From Bacteroidota bacterium (GTDB taxonomy: Bacteria > Bacteroidota > Bacteroidia > Cytophagales > Cyclobacteriaceae): a DNA stretch of 64,000 nucleotides. Made by a program: the position numbers and the translations under genes. Shown here piece after piece: positions 1 to 7,766 of this stretch. Position 1 is the stretch's first letter. Every line of letters starts with the position of its first letter. Under the pieces are notes generated by a model. The model saw only the letters and a list, made by a program, of their open reading frames with translations. It made no database searches and had not been told where the DNA came from. Location: assembly GCA_016178785.1 (NCBI GenBank), contig JACOSO010000032.1, positions 78,107-142,106 on the forward strand, given 5' to 3'.

Positions 1-99
1 TACCATCGAATCGACCCCTCCACTGATGGCCAAAAGAATTTTGTCTTTGACAGTGCAAAGTTTTTTTTCTCTCACGTAGCGTACAAATTCTGCTTTCAT
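1..99 (-). CDS. tilS: tRNA(Ile)-lysidine synthase TilS, N-terminal fragment cut by window edge
   Basis: Only the first 33 codons are present; the gene runs off the left edge. The reading frame opens with ATG at 99 and contains the PP-loop ATP-binding signature SGGVDSM at residues 26-32, preceded by the hydrophobic strand ILLAI, as in TilS. TilS makes lysidine at C34 of tRNA-Ile(CAU), so it is normally essential. Other PP-loop enzymes (TtcA, GuaA) share the signature. The position at the very N-terminus, after about 25 residues, fits TilS best. It is followed on the same strand by nothing visible; upstream lies a toxin-antitoxin pair. Confidence 0.75.
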   Translation of the reverse strand, partial: MKAEFVRYVREKKLCTVKDKILLAISGGVDSMV

Positions 100-114
100 T
101 AGAAACAGAAATTA

Positions 115-480
115 TCAGAAGAGCACAATATTCAACTCAGGAACTTTGCTAAACCCCTTGTCGGCAGTAAAAAGAGGCAATTTTTTCGCAATAGAAGATG
201 CAGCGATGATCGCATCTGGCAATTTTATTTTATTCTTTTTTCTTATCGTAATGGTATGTTGCTTTACCTCTCCATCCAAATCAATTATAAAGCAATTGGA
301 AATAAAGTTTCTCATCAATTTTTCATCTTGAGTGACCGTAAAGGGGATGCTTAATAATTCGATTTCGGTTATGACCGAGATGAATAAAGTATGGCCTTCC
401 AATAATTCTCTAACTAGTTGATTTCCGCCAATACCCAGAATGATCAGATTAGTGTCAACAAGAATGTTATTGCCATTCAT
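115..480 (-). CDS. PIN-domain toxin (VapC-like ribonuclease)
   Basis: This is a 121-residue single PIN domain, the usual VapC length. The four acidic metal ligands are visible: D9 in LVDTN, E41 in ITEIEL, D89 in LPDAIIAA and D107 in TADKGF. PIN toxins cleave RNA, often tRNA or rRNA, and are held inactive by a small partner. The ATG overlaps the 3' end of the upstream 55-codon gene by 14 bp, the classical antitoxin-toxin arrangement. The target RNA cannot be read from sequence. Confidence 0.85.
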   Translation of the reverse strand: MNGNNILVDTNLIILGIGGNQLVRELLEGHTLFISVITEIELLSIPFTVTQDEKLMRNFISNCFIIDLDGEVKQHTITIRKKNKIKLPDAIIAASSIAKKLPLFTADKGFSKVPELNIVLF

Positions 481-634
481 CTCTCATCTTTTGCTGATAG
501 GTAATTGCGTTTACGGGGAAGTCAATTTTTCCAAAATACTTGTCCCAATCGATTTTTTTGGATTTGGCTGAAGCTTTCCTGATTTTATCCTCTCTCTTTT
601 TCGAAGACTCTTTCTTAGTGATTTTTACTACCAT
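467..634 (-). CDS. small antitoxin-like protein upstream of the PIN toxin
   Basis: This 55-residue ORF starts with ATG at 634 and ends with TAA at 467-469, overlapping the PIN toxin start by 14 bp. It is highly charged and lysine-rich in its first half (residues 4-28). Its second half, IDWDKYFGKIDFP, resembles the toxin-wrapping C-terminus of small VapB-type antitoxins. No clear DNA-binding fold is visible, so autoregulation is uncertain. The identification rests mainly on position, size and overlap. It lies in the same transcription unit as the toxin and is the first gene. Confidence 0.65.
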   Translation of the reverse strand: MVVKITKKESSKKREDKIRKASAKSKKIDWDKYFGKIDFPVNAITYQQKMRDEWQ

Positions 635-657
635 ATCTTAAAGTTAAAAAATAATAA

Positions 658-1215
658 TTAACTCATCCTCTTCTTAGCTTCAATACACCAGAGCAGTTCA
701 TTTACAAAAGTAGTGGCACGCTTATCGATACGAGGTTTGTCAACGGCATTTCCATTTTCATCGAAACCTTCCTGGGCTTTTGGAACGGGAAACATGGCAA
801 GGACTGTCCATGCTCGAATTTTCCAAAGAGAAAACTGTAGCGAGGTAATCACTTGTGTCCCTCCGAAAGATCCATCTGAAACGGTAGAAATTGCAATCGG
901 TTTTTTGTACCACTCATCATAAAGAAGATCAATTGCGTTTTTCAGCGCAGCCGGGTAGCCACCATTGTATTCGGGAGTAACGATAATCACGCCATCGGCA
1001 GATTTTATTTTGCCTGCGAATTCAAGAACAGAGGAAGAAGGGTTCGGTTGAAACTTCAATCGCTCGTTGAAAACGGGAAATTGATATTCATTCAAATCCA
1101 GAATTTCTACCGAAGCCAGCTTATTTTCTTCAACGAATTTTTTGAAATACAGTGCAACTCGGTGACTGTGTCGCCCGGTGCGAACGCTGGCGGATAAAAT
1201 GGCAATGTGCGGCAT
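658..1215 (-). CDS. NADPH-dependent FMN reductase family oxidoreductase
   Basis: The 185-residue flavodoxin-like protein has an N-terminal phosphate-binding loop, SASVRTGR (residues 8-15), and the family hallmark TPEYNGGYP at 80-88. The two regions grip FMN phosphate and isoalloxazine in NADPH:FMN or quinone/azo reductases (FMN_red family). The substrate is unknown; such enzymes reduce free flavin, quinones or chromate. It is cytoplasmic, with no signal peptide. It is transcribed toward the toxin-antitoxin pair and separated from the acyltransferase by a palindromic repeat. Family confidence is high, specific reaction low. Confidence 0.85.
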   Translation of the reverse strand: MPHIAILSASVRTGRHSHRVALYFKKFVEENKLASVEILDLNEYQFPVFNERLKFQPNPSSSVLEFAGKIKSADGVIIVTPEYNGGYPAALKNAIDLLYDEWYKKPIAISTVSDGSFGGTQVITSLQFSLWKIRAWTVLAMFPVPKAQEGFDENGNAVDKPRIDKRATTFVNELLWCIEAKKRMS

Positions 1216-1287
1216 GTGCTTTTATTTGAAGCATAAAAGTAATTGTTTCCTGTTAAGTGCTATGAAAGAAATCGGACTTATTCAAAT

Positions 1288-1348
1288 CTTCGCGCCTTGG
1301 CGTCTTCGCGGTTTAAGGTCTTACCACAAAGGCGCCAGGGCAAAGAAG
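1288..1348. repeat. GC-rich imperfect palindrome, copy 1
   Basis: Left arm 1288-1312 and right arm 1323-1348 are imperfect reverse complements around a 10-bp centre. The left arm contains GCGCCTTGGCGTCTTCGCGG, almost identical to the arm of the element at 25842-25916 (GCGCCCTGGCGTCTTTGCGG). It lies in the gap between an FMN reductase and an acyltransferase, both on the minus strand. It codes for nothing recognisable and lacks a T-tract. Confidence 0.75.
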
Positions 1349-1356
1349 TTCACAGC

Positions 1357-2565
1357 TTAAGTCTCAAGAACAACACGTTTTGAAATTGTTTCAGATGTAG
1401 CTTCTAATTTTTTGCCCTTCAAGCCAAAAAGCAAACGCGTCACGTTGTTCGTTCGGATCGCTAAGAAAATCAAAATGCAACTGGCCAGTGTGAGTAGGCT
1501 GATTGTCCAGAATTTTGCAAAAATGCTCCAATCCCATTGGCAAACATAATAGCCAATGGCGATGATTACAGTCTGGTGCAAAATGTAGAATGGATAAAGC
1601 CCCTCGTTAAAATATTTTAACCATGGATGTGAACGGTTGAGATAATGTTGTCCGTAGGCGATGATGGTGATCAGTGAAAACCAACCCACAAATATGGCGA
1701 TCACACTAAAGATGATTTCTACAGTATCGTCACTCCATGGAAAATGAATTACTTGTCTGAAATGCATGAACACAACGTAAAATGGAATCAAGGCAAAGAG
1801 GGTCGCCACTAATAAATATTTTCGATTTTGACCAATCAACTGCCACAATTGTGGAGAAGAATAGCAGATCATTCCGAAAAGGAAGAAACAAAAGTAATAA
1901 ACCACATACGACAAATCACGTAAGTTGTGTTGCTCATTCGGAAAATAAGGCCGAAGGAGAATCTGGGTGATCAAAATAAAAATGGAAGGAATGAACAACA
2001 AACCTGCCGGGCTCGAAAGAAGTTTTGTGATCGAGTTTCTAAACCCTGCAGACTTGGGTGATCGAAGATAAATCAAAAACGGAAGAGCGATGAGCGAATA
2101 CAAAAACAAATAAGCCACAAACCACAGGTGATGCCAGCTGAAGCTTCCCTTTGGATATGGTACAAAATTGAAAACGGTTTTGTAAAAATCTGAATAACCT
2201 GAATATTCTTTGATGTGCTCGAAATAAATCTGCGGAGGCACGATTACAAACATTCCAAAAGCAAGGGGGATAAAAAGCCTTCTAAACCGCTCGCCAGCGA
2301 ATTGGCTGGGAGTTCTTTTTCCAAGCGCCATATAGGTACCAGCACCGGAAATAAAAAGCAGCAGTGGCATGCGCCAAAAGTGAAGCCAGACCATCCAATA
2401 ATTAAAGGAGGTGGAGAGTTCATTGTTTTTCACGTGCCAGTCCCACGTGTTGAACCACATCCCCGTATGGAAAAATAAAAGGATCAGGATAGCAATGAGC
2501 CGTAGCCAGTCGAGGTCATGCCTGCGGGTTGAGTTTTCAAGAGTTTGTTGAGTAAGCATATTCAT
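1357..2565 (-). CDS. acyltransferase family 3 integral membrane protein
   Basis: The protein has about ten hydrophobic membrane segments, beginning with the diagnostic DLDWLRLIAILILLFFHTGMW. The conserved Arg and His of acyltransferase-3 / OpgC-type proteins follow in the first helices. Such enzymes move acyl groups (acetyl, succinyl) onto glycans or lipids across the inner membrane. I chose ATG at 2565 (MNMLTQQ), not the longest frame to 2706, because homologous sequence begins there and it leaves 153 bp for divergent promoters with the peptidase at 2719. ATG at 2559 is equally possible. The substrate is unknown. Confidence 0.8.
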   Translation of the reverse strand: MNMLTQQTLENSTRRHDLDWLRLIAILILLFFHTGMWFNTWDWHVKNNELSTSFNYWMVWLHFWRMPLLLFISGAGTYMALGKRTPSQFAGERFRRLFIPLAFGMFVIVPPQIYFEHIKEYSGYSDFYKTVFNFVPYPKGSFSWHHLWFVAYLFLYSLIALPFLIYLRSPKSAGFRNSITKLLSSPAGLLFIPSIFILITQILLRPYFPNEQHNLRDLSYVVYYFCFFLFGMICYSSPQLWQLIGQNRKYLLVATLFALIPFYVVFMHFRQVIHFPWSDDTVEIIFSVIAIFVGWFSLITIIAYGQHYLNRSHPWLKYFNEGLYPFYILHQTVIIAIGYYVCQWDWSIFAKFWTISLLTLASCILIFLAIRTNNVTRLLFGLKGKKLEATSETISKRVVLET

Positions 2566-2718
2566 TTGATTTTTTGACAAAAGAACGGTGCTCAGTGTGG
2601 AAGGTAAGACGGTTTTTATAGCCTCGGAGGCCGATTTTATAAAGTCGAACACGCTCCTCAGGTCAAATTCCTGAAACTTAGAACAGGAAAAAGAGTTTAA
2701 TTGCAAAAAAACTAAACT

Positions 2719-4179
2719 ATGAAGGCTTTCTTTACCTTAATCACTATCATTTGTTTTTCGATGGCAGGTTTTTCCCAAGAACAAGACTTGCCTACTGATT
2801 TTTTGAACAAAACATTTTATAAAGACCGAAGAGACAAGTTGCGTGATAAACTTCCTACCAACTCCGTTGCCGTTTTCTTTGCAAATCCGGTGCGTAACCG
2901 TGCTAATGACGTTGATTTTGTTTACCACCAAGACCCGAATTTTTATTACTTCACTGGCTATAAAGAACCCGATGCCGTTTTGTTGGTTTTCAAAGACATG
3001 CAAACTGCGGTCAATGGAACTCAGTACAATGAAATCATTTTTGTGCAGCCGCGCGATGAACGTGCCGAGATGTGGACAGGCCGAAGGCTGGGTGCTGCAG
3101 GTGTGAAAGATAAATTGGGCTTTGACCTTTCTTTTGAAAACAAAGAGTTTAAAAAGTACAGTGTTGACTTCAGCAAGTTTGCTTCCATCATGTTTTTCGA
3201 TTTTAAAAACGATGTGCGCGATACGTACGACTCGTCCGATCTTTATGATTTGATTGCCCAGTTTAAGGCTAAAGTGAATTATCCCGAGAAAAACGTTACG
3301 ACACTTGCTGTCGAACCTCAAAAAAATAACCTGGATTTTAAAGGACTTGGAAAGATCATGAACGCCTTGCGCGGAATCAAAACCAAAGAGGAAATAGACA
3401 TGATTCGCAAGGCAGTAAAAATTTCTTGCGCAGGACAGGTCGAAGTGATGAAAGCGATCAAGCCGGGCATGAGTGAACGCGAGATCGATGGGATCCATCA
3501 ATATGTGTTCAAAAAATACCAGGCCGAAGACATGGGCTACCCATCTATCGTTGGAGCCGGCCACAACGGCTGCATTTTGCACTACGAAGAAAATTACAAG
3601 CCAAGCATTTCAAACAAGGAATTGATATTGATGGATCTCGGTGCTGAGTTTCATGGTTACACAGCCGACATCACGCGTACTATTCCTGTGAATGGAAAAT
3701 TTTCTCCTGAGCAAAAATTGATTTATGAATTGGTGCTCAAAGCACAGGAAGAAGGCATGAAAGTCTGCAAAGCAGGTCTGCCTCTTAAAAATATTGATAA
3801 GGCTGGCCGTGAAGCCATTAACAAAGGATTGAAAGAATTGGGCATCATTCAAAATGAAACCGATAAGCACATGTATTACCCGCACGGATGCTGTCACCAT
3901 ATTGGGTTGGATGTGCATGATCGCGGCTTTTACGAAGATCTACAAGAAGGAATGGTGATCACAATCGAGCCAGGCATTTACATTCCTGAAAACTCACCTT
4001 GCGATAAAAAATGGTGGGGCATTGGTGTGCGCATTGAAGATGATTACCTCGTTACTAAAGATGGATACGAGCTTCTTTCAGCTTCAGCACCGCGCACGGT
4101 GAAGGATATTGAAGCGATGATGAAGCTACCCAGCGCGTTGGATGATTTTGTGCTGCCTGATTTGGATAAGAAGAATTGA
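2719..4179 (+). CDS. secreted Xaa-Pro aminopeptidase (M24 family)
   Basis: A 486-residue protein with a signal peptide (residues 1-19, cleavage after GFS-Q), an aminopeptidase P N-terminal domain (about 30-180) and a C-terminal pita-bread M24 catalytic domain. Metal-ligand regions are visible: MDLGAEFHGYTADITRT (two Asp), HGCCHHIGLDVHD (His), ITIEPGIY (Glu) and GVRIEDDYL (Glu). It should remove N-terminal residues preceding proline, probably in the periplasm given the signal peptide. It is divergent from the acyltransferase and ends in a terminator hairpin that overlaps the 3' end of the convergent TPR gene. Confidence 0.9.
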   Translation: MKAFFTLITIICFSMAGFSQEQDLPTDFLNKTFYKDRRDKLRDKLPTNSVAVFFANPVRNRANDVDFVYHQDPNFYYFTGYKEPDAVLLVFKDMQTAVNGTQYNEIIFVQPRDERAEMWTGRRLGAAGVKDKLGFDLSFENKEFKKYSVDFSKFASIMFFDFKNDVRDTYDSSDLYDLIAQFKAKVNYPEKNVTTLAVEPQKNNLDFKGLGKIMNALRGIKTKEEIDMIRKAVKISCAGQVEVMKAIKPGMSEREIDGIHQYVFKKYQAEDMGYPSIVGAGHNGCILHYEENYKPSISNKELILMDLGAEFHGYTADITRTIPVNGKFSPEQKLIYELVLKAQEEGMKVCKAGLPLKNIDKAGREAINKGLKELGIIQNETDKHMYYPHGCCHHIGLDVHDRGFYEDLQEGMVITIEPGIYIPENSPCDKKWWGIGVRIEDDYLVTKDGYELLSASAPRTVKDIEAMMKLPSALDDFVLPDLDKKN

Positions 4180-4184
4180 CCTGG

Positions 4185-4222
4185 AGAGGGCTTATTTGCT
4201 GCAACGCTCTAAGCCCTCTTTT
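4185..4222 (+). terminator. terminator of the M24 peptidase, overlapping the convergent gene end
   Basis: A perfect 10-bp stem (AGAGGGCTTA at 4185-4194, TAAGCCCTCT at 4210-4219) with a 15-base loop and a short T run. It begins 6 bp after the peptidase stop and contains the last codons of the minus-strand TPR gene. Confidence 0.7.
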
Positions 4223-5142
4223 GCTTCTTTCAAAGACGAATCGAGCTTAAGGGCTGTCTCAAAATATTTTTTAGCCTCTGATTTACTTCCTTTCTTTTCT
4301 TTAATCTGACCAAGTCGCATGTTCGCTCCGCCATGAGATGGTTCGTTTGGTCTGGGCTGGTAAGTCAGGTACTTTTTCAGGCAAACCTCCCCCTGTTCTA
4401 ATTTTTGACCACTTATCGCAGCTGTCTTTCCTATTTGATAAATGGACGCAAAGTCACTCGGGTTTTTCTTAAGGGCATCTTCAAAAAGATTGAATGCCTC
4501 GCTATATTTTTTTTGGTTGACATAAAAGTTGGCCAAAACGGATACATACGCGGGATCAGCTTTCACCATTTCCAAATACTCCCTTTCAGCTTCTGAATTT
4601 TTTTTCTCGTAGGCGAAAACATTGCCCATTTGCCGATGGCCTTCGGCCGGTTTTATAGCAATGACTTGTTTAGCGGTTTCCTTTGCCTTGTCTATGCTGC
4701 CACCCATAAAGCCCGGTGCCTGAAGGTAAAACTGGATCAGTGAATTTCTTGCGTTGATATTTTTAGCATCTAATGCAATGGCGTGTTCCCACGCGTTTTT
4801 CATTTTTGGGGCAAGAAGACCTTGCTTGAATACGTTAGCGTTTTGCGCAATAGAGCCGTAAGTATCGCCCAGCCATTGGTAATATTCGCTCTCCTTGCTG
4901 TTCGCTTTGGTAGCTTCTTCGAAATAATCGGAGGCGGCATCATAATCTTTTTTATCGAATGCCACCCGGCCCAAGTAGTATCTGGCAGCAGCATAATCGG
5001 TATTTTTTTCGGGGATTAATTTTAATACTTTTTCGGCCTCCGTATATTTTTTGGTTTCATAAAAAGACTTTGCCTTATCGAGCGAAGTTTGAGCAAATGA
5101 TATCCAAGGAAATAAACAGACAGCTACCAAGAATTTAGTCAT
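4192..5142 (-). CDS. secreted tetratricopeptide repeat protein
   Basis: A 316-residue protein with an N-terminal signal peptide (about residues 1-17, ISFAQ) followed by around seven helical TPR units. Typical fragments are YYLGRVAFDKKDYDAASDYFEEA and FYVNQKKYSEAFNLFEDALKKNP. TPRs are protein-interaction scaffolds, and nothing here indicates an enzyme. It is probably periplasmic. It is convergent with the M24 peptidase, and its last codons form one arm of that gene's terminator. A membrane AraC regulator lies upstream on the same strand, 63 bp away or more. Confidence 0.85.
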   Translation of the reverse strand: MTKFLVAVCLFPWISFAQTSLDKAKSFYETKKYTEAEKVLKLIPEKNTDYAAARYYLGRVAFDKKDYDAASDYFEEATKANSKESEYYQWLGDTYGSIAQNANVFKQGLLAPKMKNAWEHAIALDAKNINARNSLIQFYLQAPGFMGGSIDKAKETAKQVIAIKPAEGHRQMGNVFAYEKKNSEAEREYLEMVKADPAYVSVLANFYVNQKKYSEAFNLFEDALKKNPSDFASIYQIGKTAAISGQKLEQGEVCLKKYLTYQPRPNEPSHGGANMRLGQIKEKKGSKSEAKKYFETALKLDSSLKEAKEGLERCSK

Positions 5143-5205
5143 GGTGGTGTTTTTAGATGTTTTAAAGACGTGAAATCAATTTCAAGGGTTGCTTGCCATT
5201 TGTCA

Positions 5206-6345
5206 TCAACTGGTTTGCGACCTGTATTCGGAAGGCGTTTTACCAGTAATTTTTTTGAACACCGTGTTGAAAGATGACTTCGAACTGTAACCCACTTGCT
5301 CGGCTATTTCTTCGATCTTGATGTTGGGTTGGTCTTTCAATAATTGTTTCGCTTCATTCACTCTATATTCGGCTGTCAATTCAAAAAAACTCTTGTTGAG
5401 TCCTTCATTGATGGCTTGCGAAAGCTGATGGACAGAAAATTTCAATTTGTCAGAAAGGTCGGGTAGCGAAAACAGGGGATTGAGATAGGGCTTTTCGTTT
5501 TCCATTACCTGCTTTAGTTTAGAAAGAATATTTTCTTTTTGTTCAGATGAAAGAGTAGAGCCCTTGTATTTTGCCGCATCTACGAGTGATGCTTGTTTGA
5601 AGAAGCCTGAATTTCTGATTACCCGAAAACTCGTGAAATAAACAGTCAATGAAATGTAAGCGGCAAAAAGATGATCTCCTGTGTCATTGCGGTTAAATAG
5701 TTTTACAATTGCTACAAGAAACAAGAGTGAAATAGATACAATCACTTCTGCCCGCAAAAGAACCAGAATTGGATTTGTGGTTTTCCAAAATGACTCGCCT
5801 TTTCTATGGTAGGCATTCCTGATTTCAATTGATGAAAGAATGATGTAAATGAATAAACTCGTCAATATCAACTCCGTTGGGTGATGTGTGAACCAATTCC
5901 ATCGCGGATCGAAATCAAGATTGACTTCCCGGAAAGGAAAATCGGGATGATAAGCGCTGATATAGGCGTTGTATTTGACATCATCGGGTGTCAGAAAAAA
6001 AGGGAAGAGTAAGATAAAATAAATAAAAGGAGTGATGAAGTGCAGGTACTGTTTGCACTCAACCTCACCCCGTGCGCGGCTGCGAATCATTAAGTAAAGG
6101 GAAGGCCCAATTACAAAGGCAATGGGCTCGGAAAAATCTACCAAGTATAAACAGTTTACAATGTAGCCCGTGTACATGATAAAAATCTCAATGATGTTGA
6201 AGGCAATCGCCAGCAATAAAATCCCTTGAAAAAAATTGGCCTGCACTTTTCGGTTCTCTCCTGTCAAAAAGAAATAAGACAAGAAGATGGCCTGCACAAT
6301 GCCGAGAAAAATAAAAATTGCGAATAGATCTACCTTATAGTTCAT
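5206..6345 (-). CDS. membrane-bound AraC-type transcriptional regulator
   Basis: The N-terminal two-thirds holds about seven hydrophobic helices starting at FAIFIFLGIVQAIFLSYFFL, and the C-terminal ~100 residues form a double-HTH AraC domain (IEEIAEQVGYSSKSSFNTVFKKITGKTPSEYR). This architecture is common in Bacteroidota; it probably senses a membrane or extracytoplasmic ligand and binds DNA from the membrane. I use ATG 6345 (MNYKVDLF); the frame extends to 6381. Its target may be the neighbouring TPR gene or may lie elsewhere; nothing in the sequence decides this. Confidence 0.85.
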   Translation of the reverse strand: MNYKVDLFAIFIFLGIVQAIFLSYFFLTGENRKVQANFFQGILLLAIAFNIIEIFIMYTGYIVNCLYLVDFSEPIAFVIGPSLYLMIRSRARGEVECKQYLHFITPFIYFILLFPFFLTPDDVKYNAYISAYHPDFPFREVNLDFDPRWNWFTHHPTELILTSLFIYIILSSIEIRNAYHRKGESFWKTTNPILVLLRAEVIVSISLLFLVAIVKLFNRNDTGDHLFAAYISLTVYFTSFRVIRNSGFFKQASLVDAAKYKGSTLSSEQKENILSKLKQVMENEKPYLNPLFSLPDLSDKLKFSVHQLSQAINEGLNKSFFELTAEYRVNEAKQLLKDQPNIKIEEIAEQVGYSSKSSFNTVFKKITGKTPSEYRSQTS

Positions 6346-6516
6346 GCTCAAAAATAGCAATTGACAATAAACAATTGACAATCGACAGAGCTTATATCAC
6401 AATTCAGATGATGTTAGCTGATTTTTATCACCTATGATTTCTTTCATGCCATACCATTTGTTATTATCATATCTTTTTGAAAACTTGAATGTCAATTCAA
6501 ATTCTATTTTAAGGTC

Positions 6517-7296
6517 ATGCCTAAAATCCTTCGGAGTCTCAAACTGATCATCAATTATAAAACCTGGGTGATCACGGGTCTTTCAGTTCTATCCAGCTAC
6601 TTGTGTTTTCATTTGGGGCTGACAGCAAAATTTCCTGATATGTTAGTGGGGGTTGCGATCGTTTTTCCGGTGGTGTTCAGCATAGGTTCTGCCTACACTC
6701 GGAGAGAAACTGCCTTGCAGCGTTTTTCGGATTTCAAGGGACACGCTATAGCTCTTTATTATGCCTCGCGCGATTGGTCTAGTGGAAAAGACCACGATCT
6801 GTCGGTTCAAGCCCGCAGCATAATACTTGAAATGCTACTCACAATGAAAGACATGTTCAAGAGCAATAATCATGAAGTGTGGGACAAAGATGAAAAGAAA
6901 ATCTACGAACTGTTTTCAAAACTGTCGAGCCTCACGATGGAGTTTCGAAATCACGGTGTACAGAGCGGTGAGATCTCGCGCGTGAGCCAGTATGTAAGCA
7001 AAATGATTATCGCTTTTGATAATATGCGCATTATTCACCGCTATCGCACACCAATTACTTTGCGTGCATATAGCAAAGTATTTATTTATTCTTTCCCGAT
7101 TATTTACGGGCCGTATTTTGCCAGCACGTTTCATGATTTTTCCGCCCAACTTGAATATGTGATGCCGATCATGTATAGCTTTATCTTGGTGAGCCTGGAC
7201 AACATTCAAGATCAACTTGAAAATCCGTTTGATGAAGTGGGAGAGGATGATATTGTGATTGATGCGGAAGAAACGGCCATGCATCTCGCGGATTAA
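6517..7296 (+). CDS. bestrophin-like anion channel family protein
   Basis: 259 residues with two N-terminal hydrophobic segments (WVITGLSVLSSYLCFHLGL and MLVGVAIVFPVVFSIGSAY), a helical middle, another hydrophobic pair near 185-235, and the tail LVSLDNIQDQLENPFDEVGEDDIVID. That tail matches the bestrophin pattern of a helix followed by (E)xxENPF and an acidic loop ending near DLPLD. Bestrophins form pentameric anion channels in the membrane. The match is strongest at the C-terminus, so the family call is fairly good but function is inferred. It is a single gene, divergent from the AraC regulator. Confidence 0.6.
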   Translation: MPKILRSLKLIINYKTWVITGLSVLSSYLCFHLGLTAKFPDMLVGVAIVFPVVFSIGSAYTRRETALQRFSDFKGHAIALYYASRDWSSGKDHDLSVQARSIILEMLLTMKDMFKSNNHEVWDKDEKKIYELFSKLSSLTMEFRNHGVQSGEISRVSQYVSKMIIAFDNMRIIHRYRTPITLRAYSKVFIYSFPIIYGPYFASTFHDFSAQLEYVMPIMYSFILVSLDNIQDQLENPFDEVGEDDIVIDAEETAMHLAD

Positions 7297-7355
7297 GCAG
7301 ATCGTTGGGATGACGCAGATTTATTCTGCAGTAACTCGTGCGTTTTGTGTCAATA

Positions 7356-7721
7356 CTAATCTCTTAAAGGTAAGCTTTTCGATCCAAAATTGATAAGCAA
7401 ACCTACTTCTAGTTTATACGCTTTAAGGTAATTGAGCGCTTGGGCCATATGCGCATCTTCCAACTGAATAATTGCTTTGAGCTCCACCAACACTTTTTTT
7501 TCCACCACAAAATCAGCTCTTCTTCTACCAATAGGTTCGGTTAAATCTTTATAAAAAATTTCGCGCTCTATTTCTCTCTTGAAAATAAGCCCATACTGAC
7601 TTAATTCATAAGCCAAAGCCCGCTGATAAATGACCTCTTGAAATCCATTGCCTAAGAATTTGTATACCTCAAAGGATGCGCCAATAATCTTCTCTGTAAT
7701 ATCCTTGTACTTTAATTCCAT
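7356..7721 (-). CDS. GxxExxY family protein
   Basis: About 121 residues from ATG 7721 (MELKYKDITEKIIG); the frame opens earlier at 7754 but the family normally starts here. The signature is GNGFQEVIY, followed by REIFYK and RRADFVVEKKVLVELKAI, which resembles a PD-(D/E)xK nuclease-like core (ADFVV ... VELKA). The tail LEVGLLINFGSKSL is also typical. Function is unproven for the family; such genes are scattered and often lie at mobile loci. It sits downstream of the PD40-OmpA gene. Confidence 0.8.
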   Translation of the reverse strand: MELKYKDITEKIIGASFEVYKFLGNGFQEVIYQRALAYELSQYGLIFKREIEREIFYKDLTEPIGRRRADFVVEKKVLVELKAIIQLEDAHMAQALNYLKAYKLEVGLLINFGSKSLPLRD

Positions 7722-7766
7722 ATTATCTTCAAATCTGCGTAATCTATCAATCAATTGAATCCGTGA

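Noticed and set aside
2737..3582. 281-codon open frame antisense to the M24 peptidase
   Set aside because: It has no family match or start context and mirrors the codon structure of the real gene.
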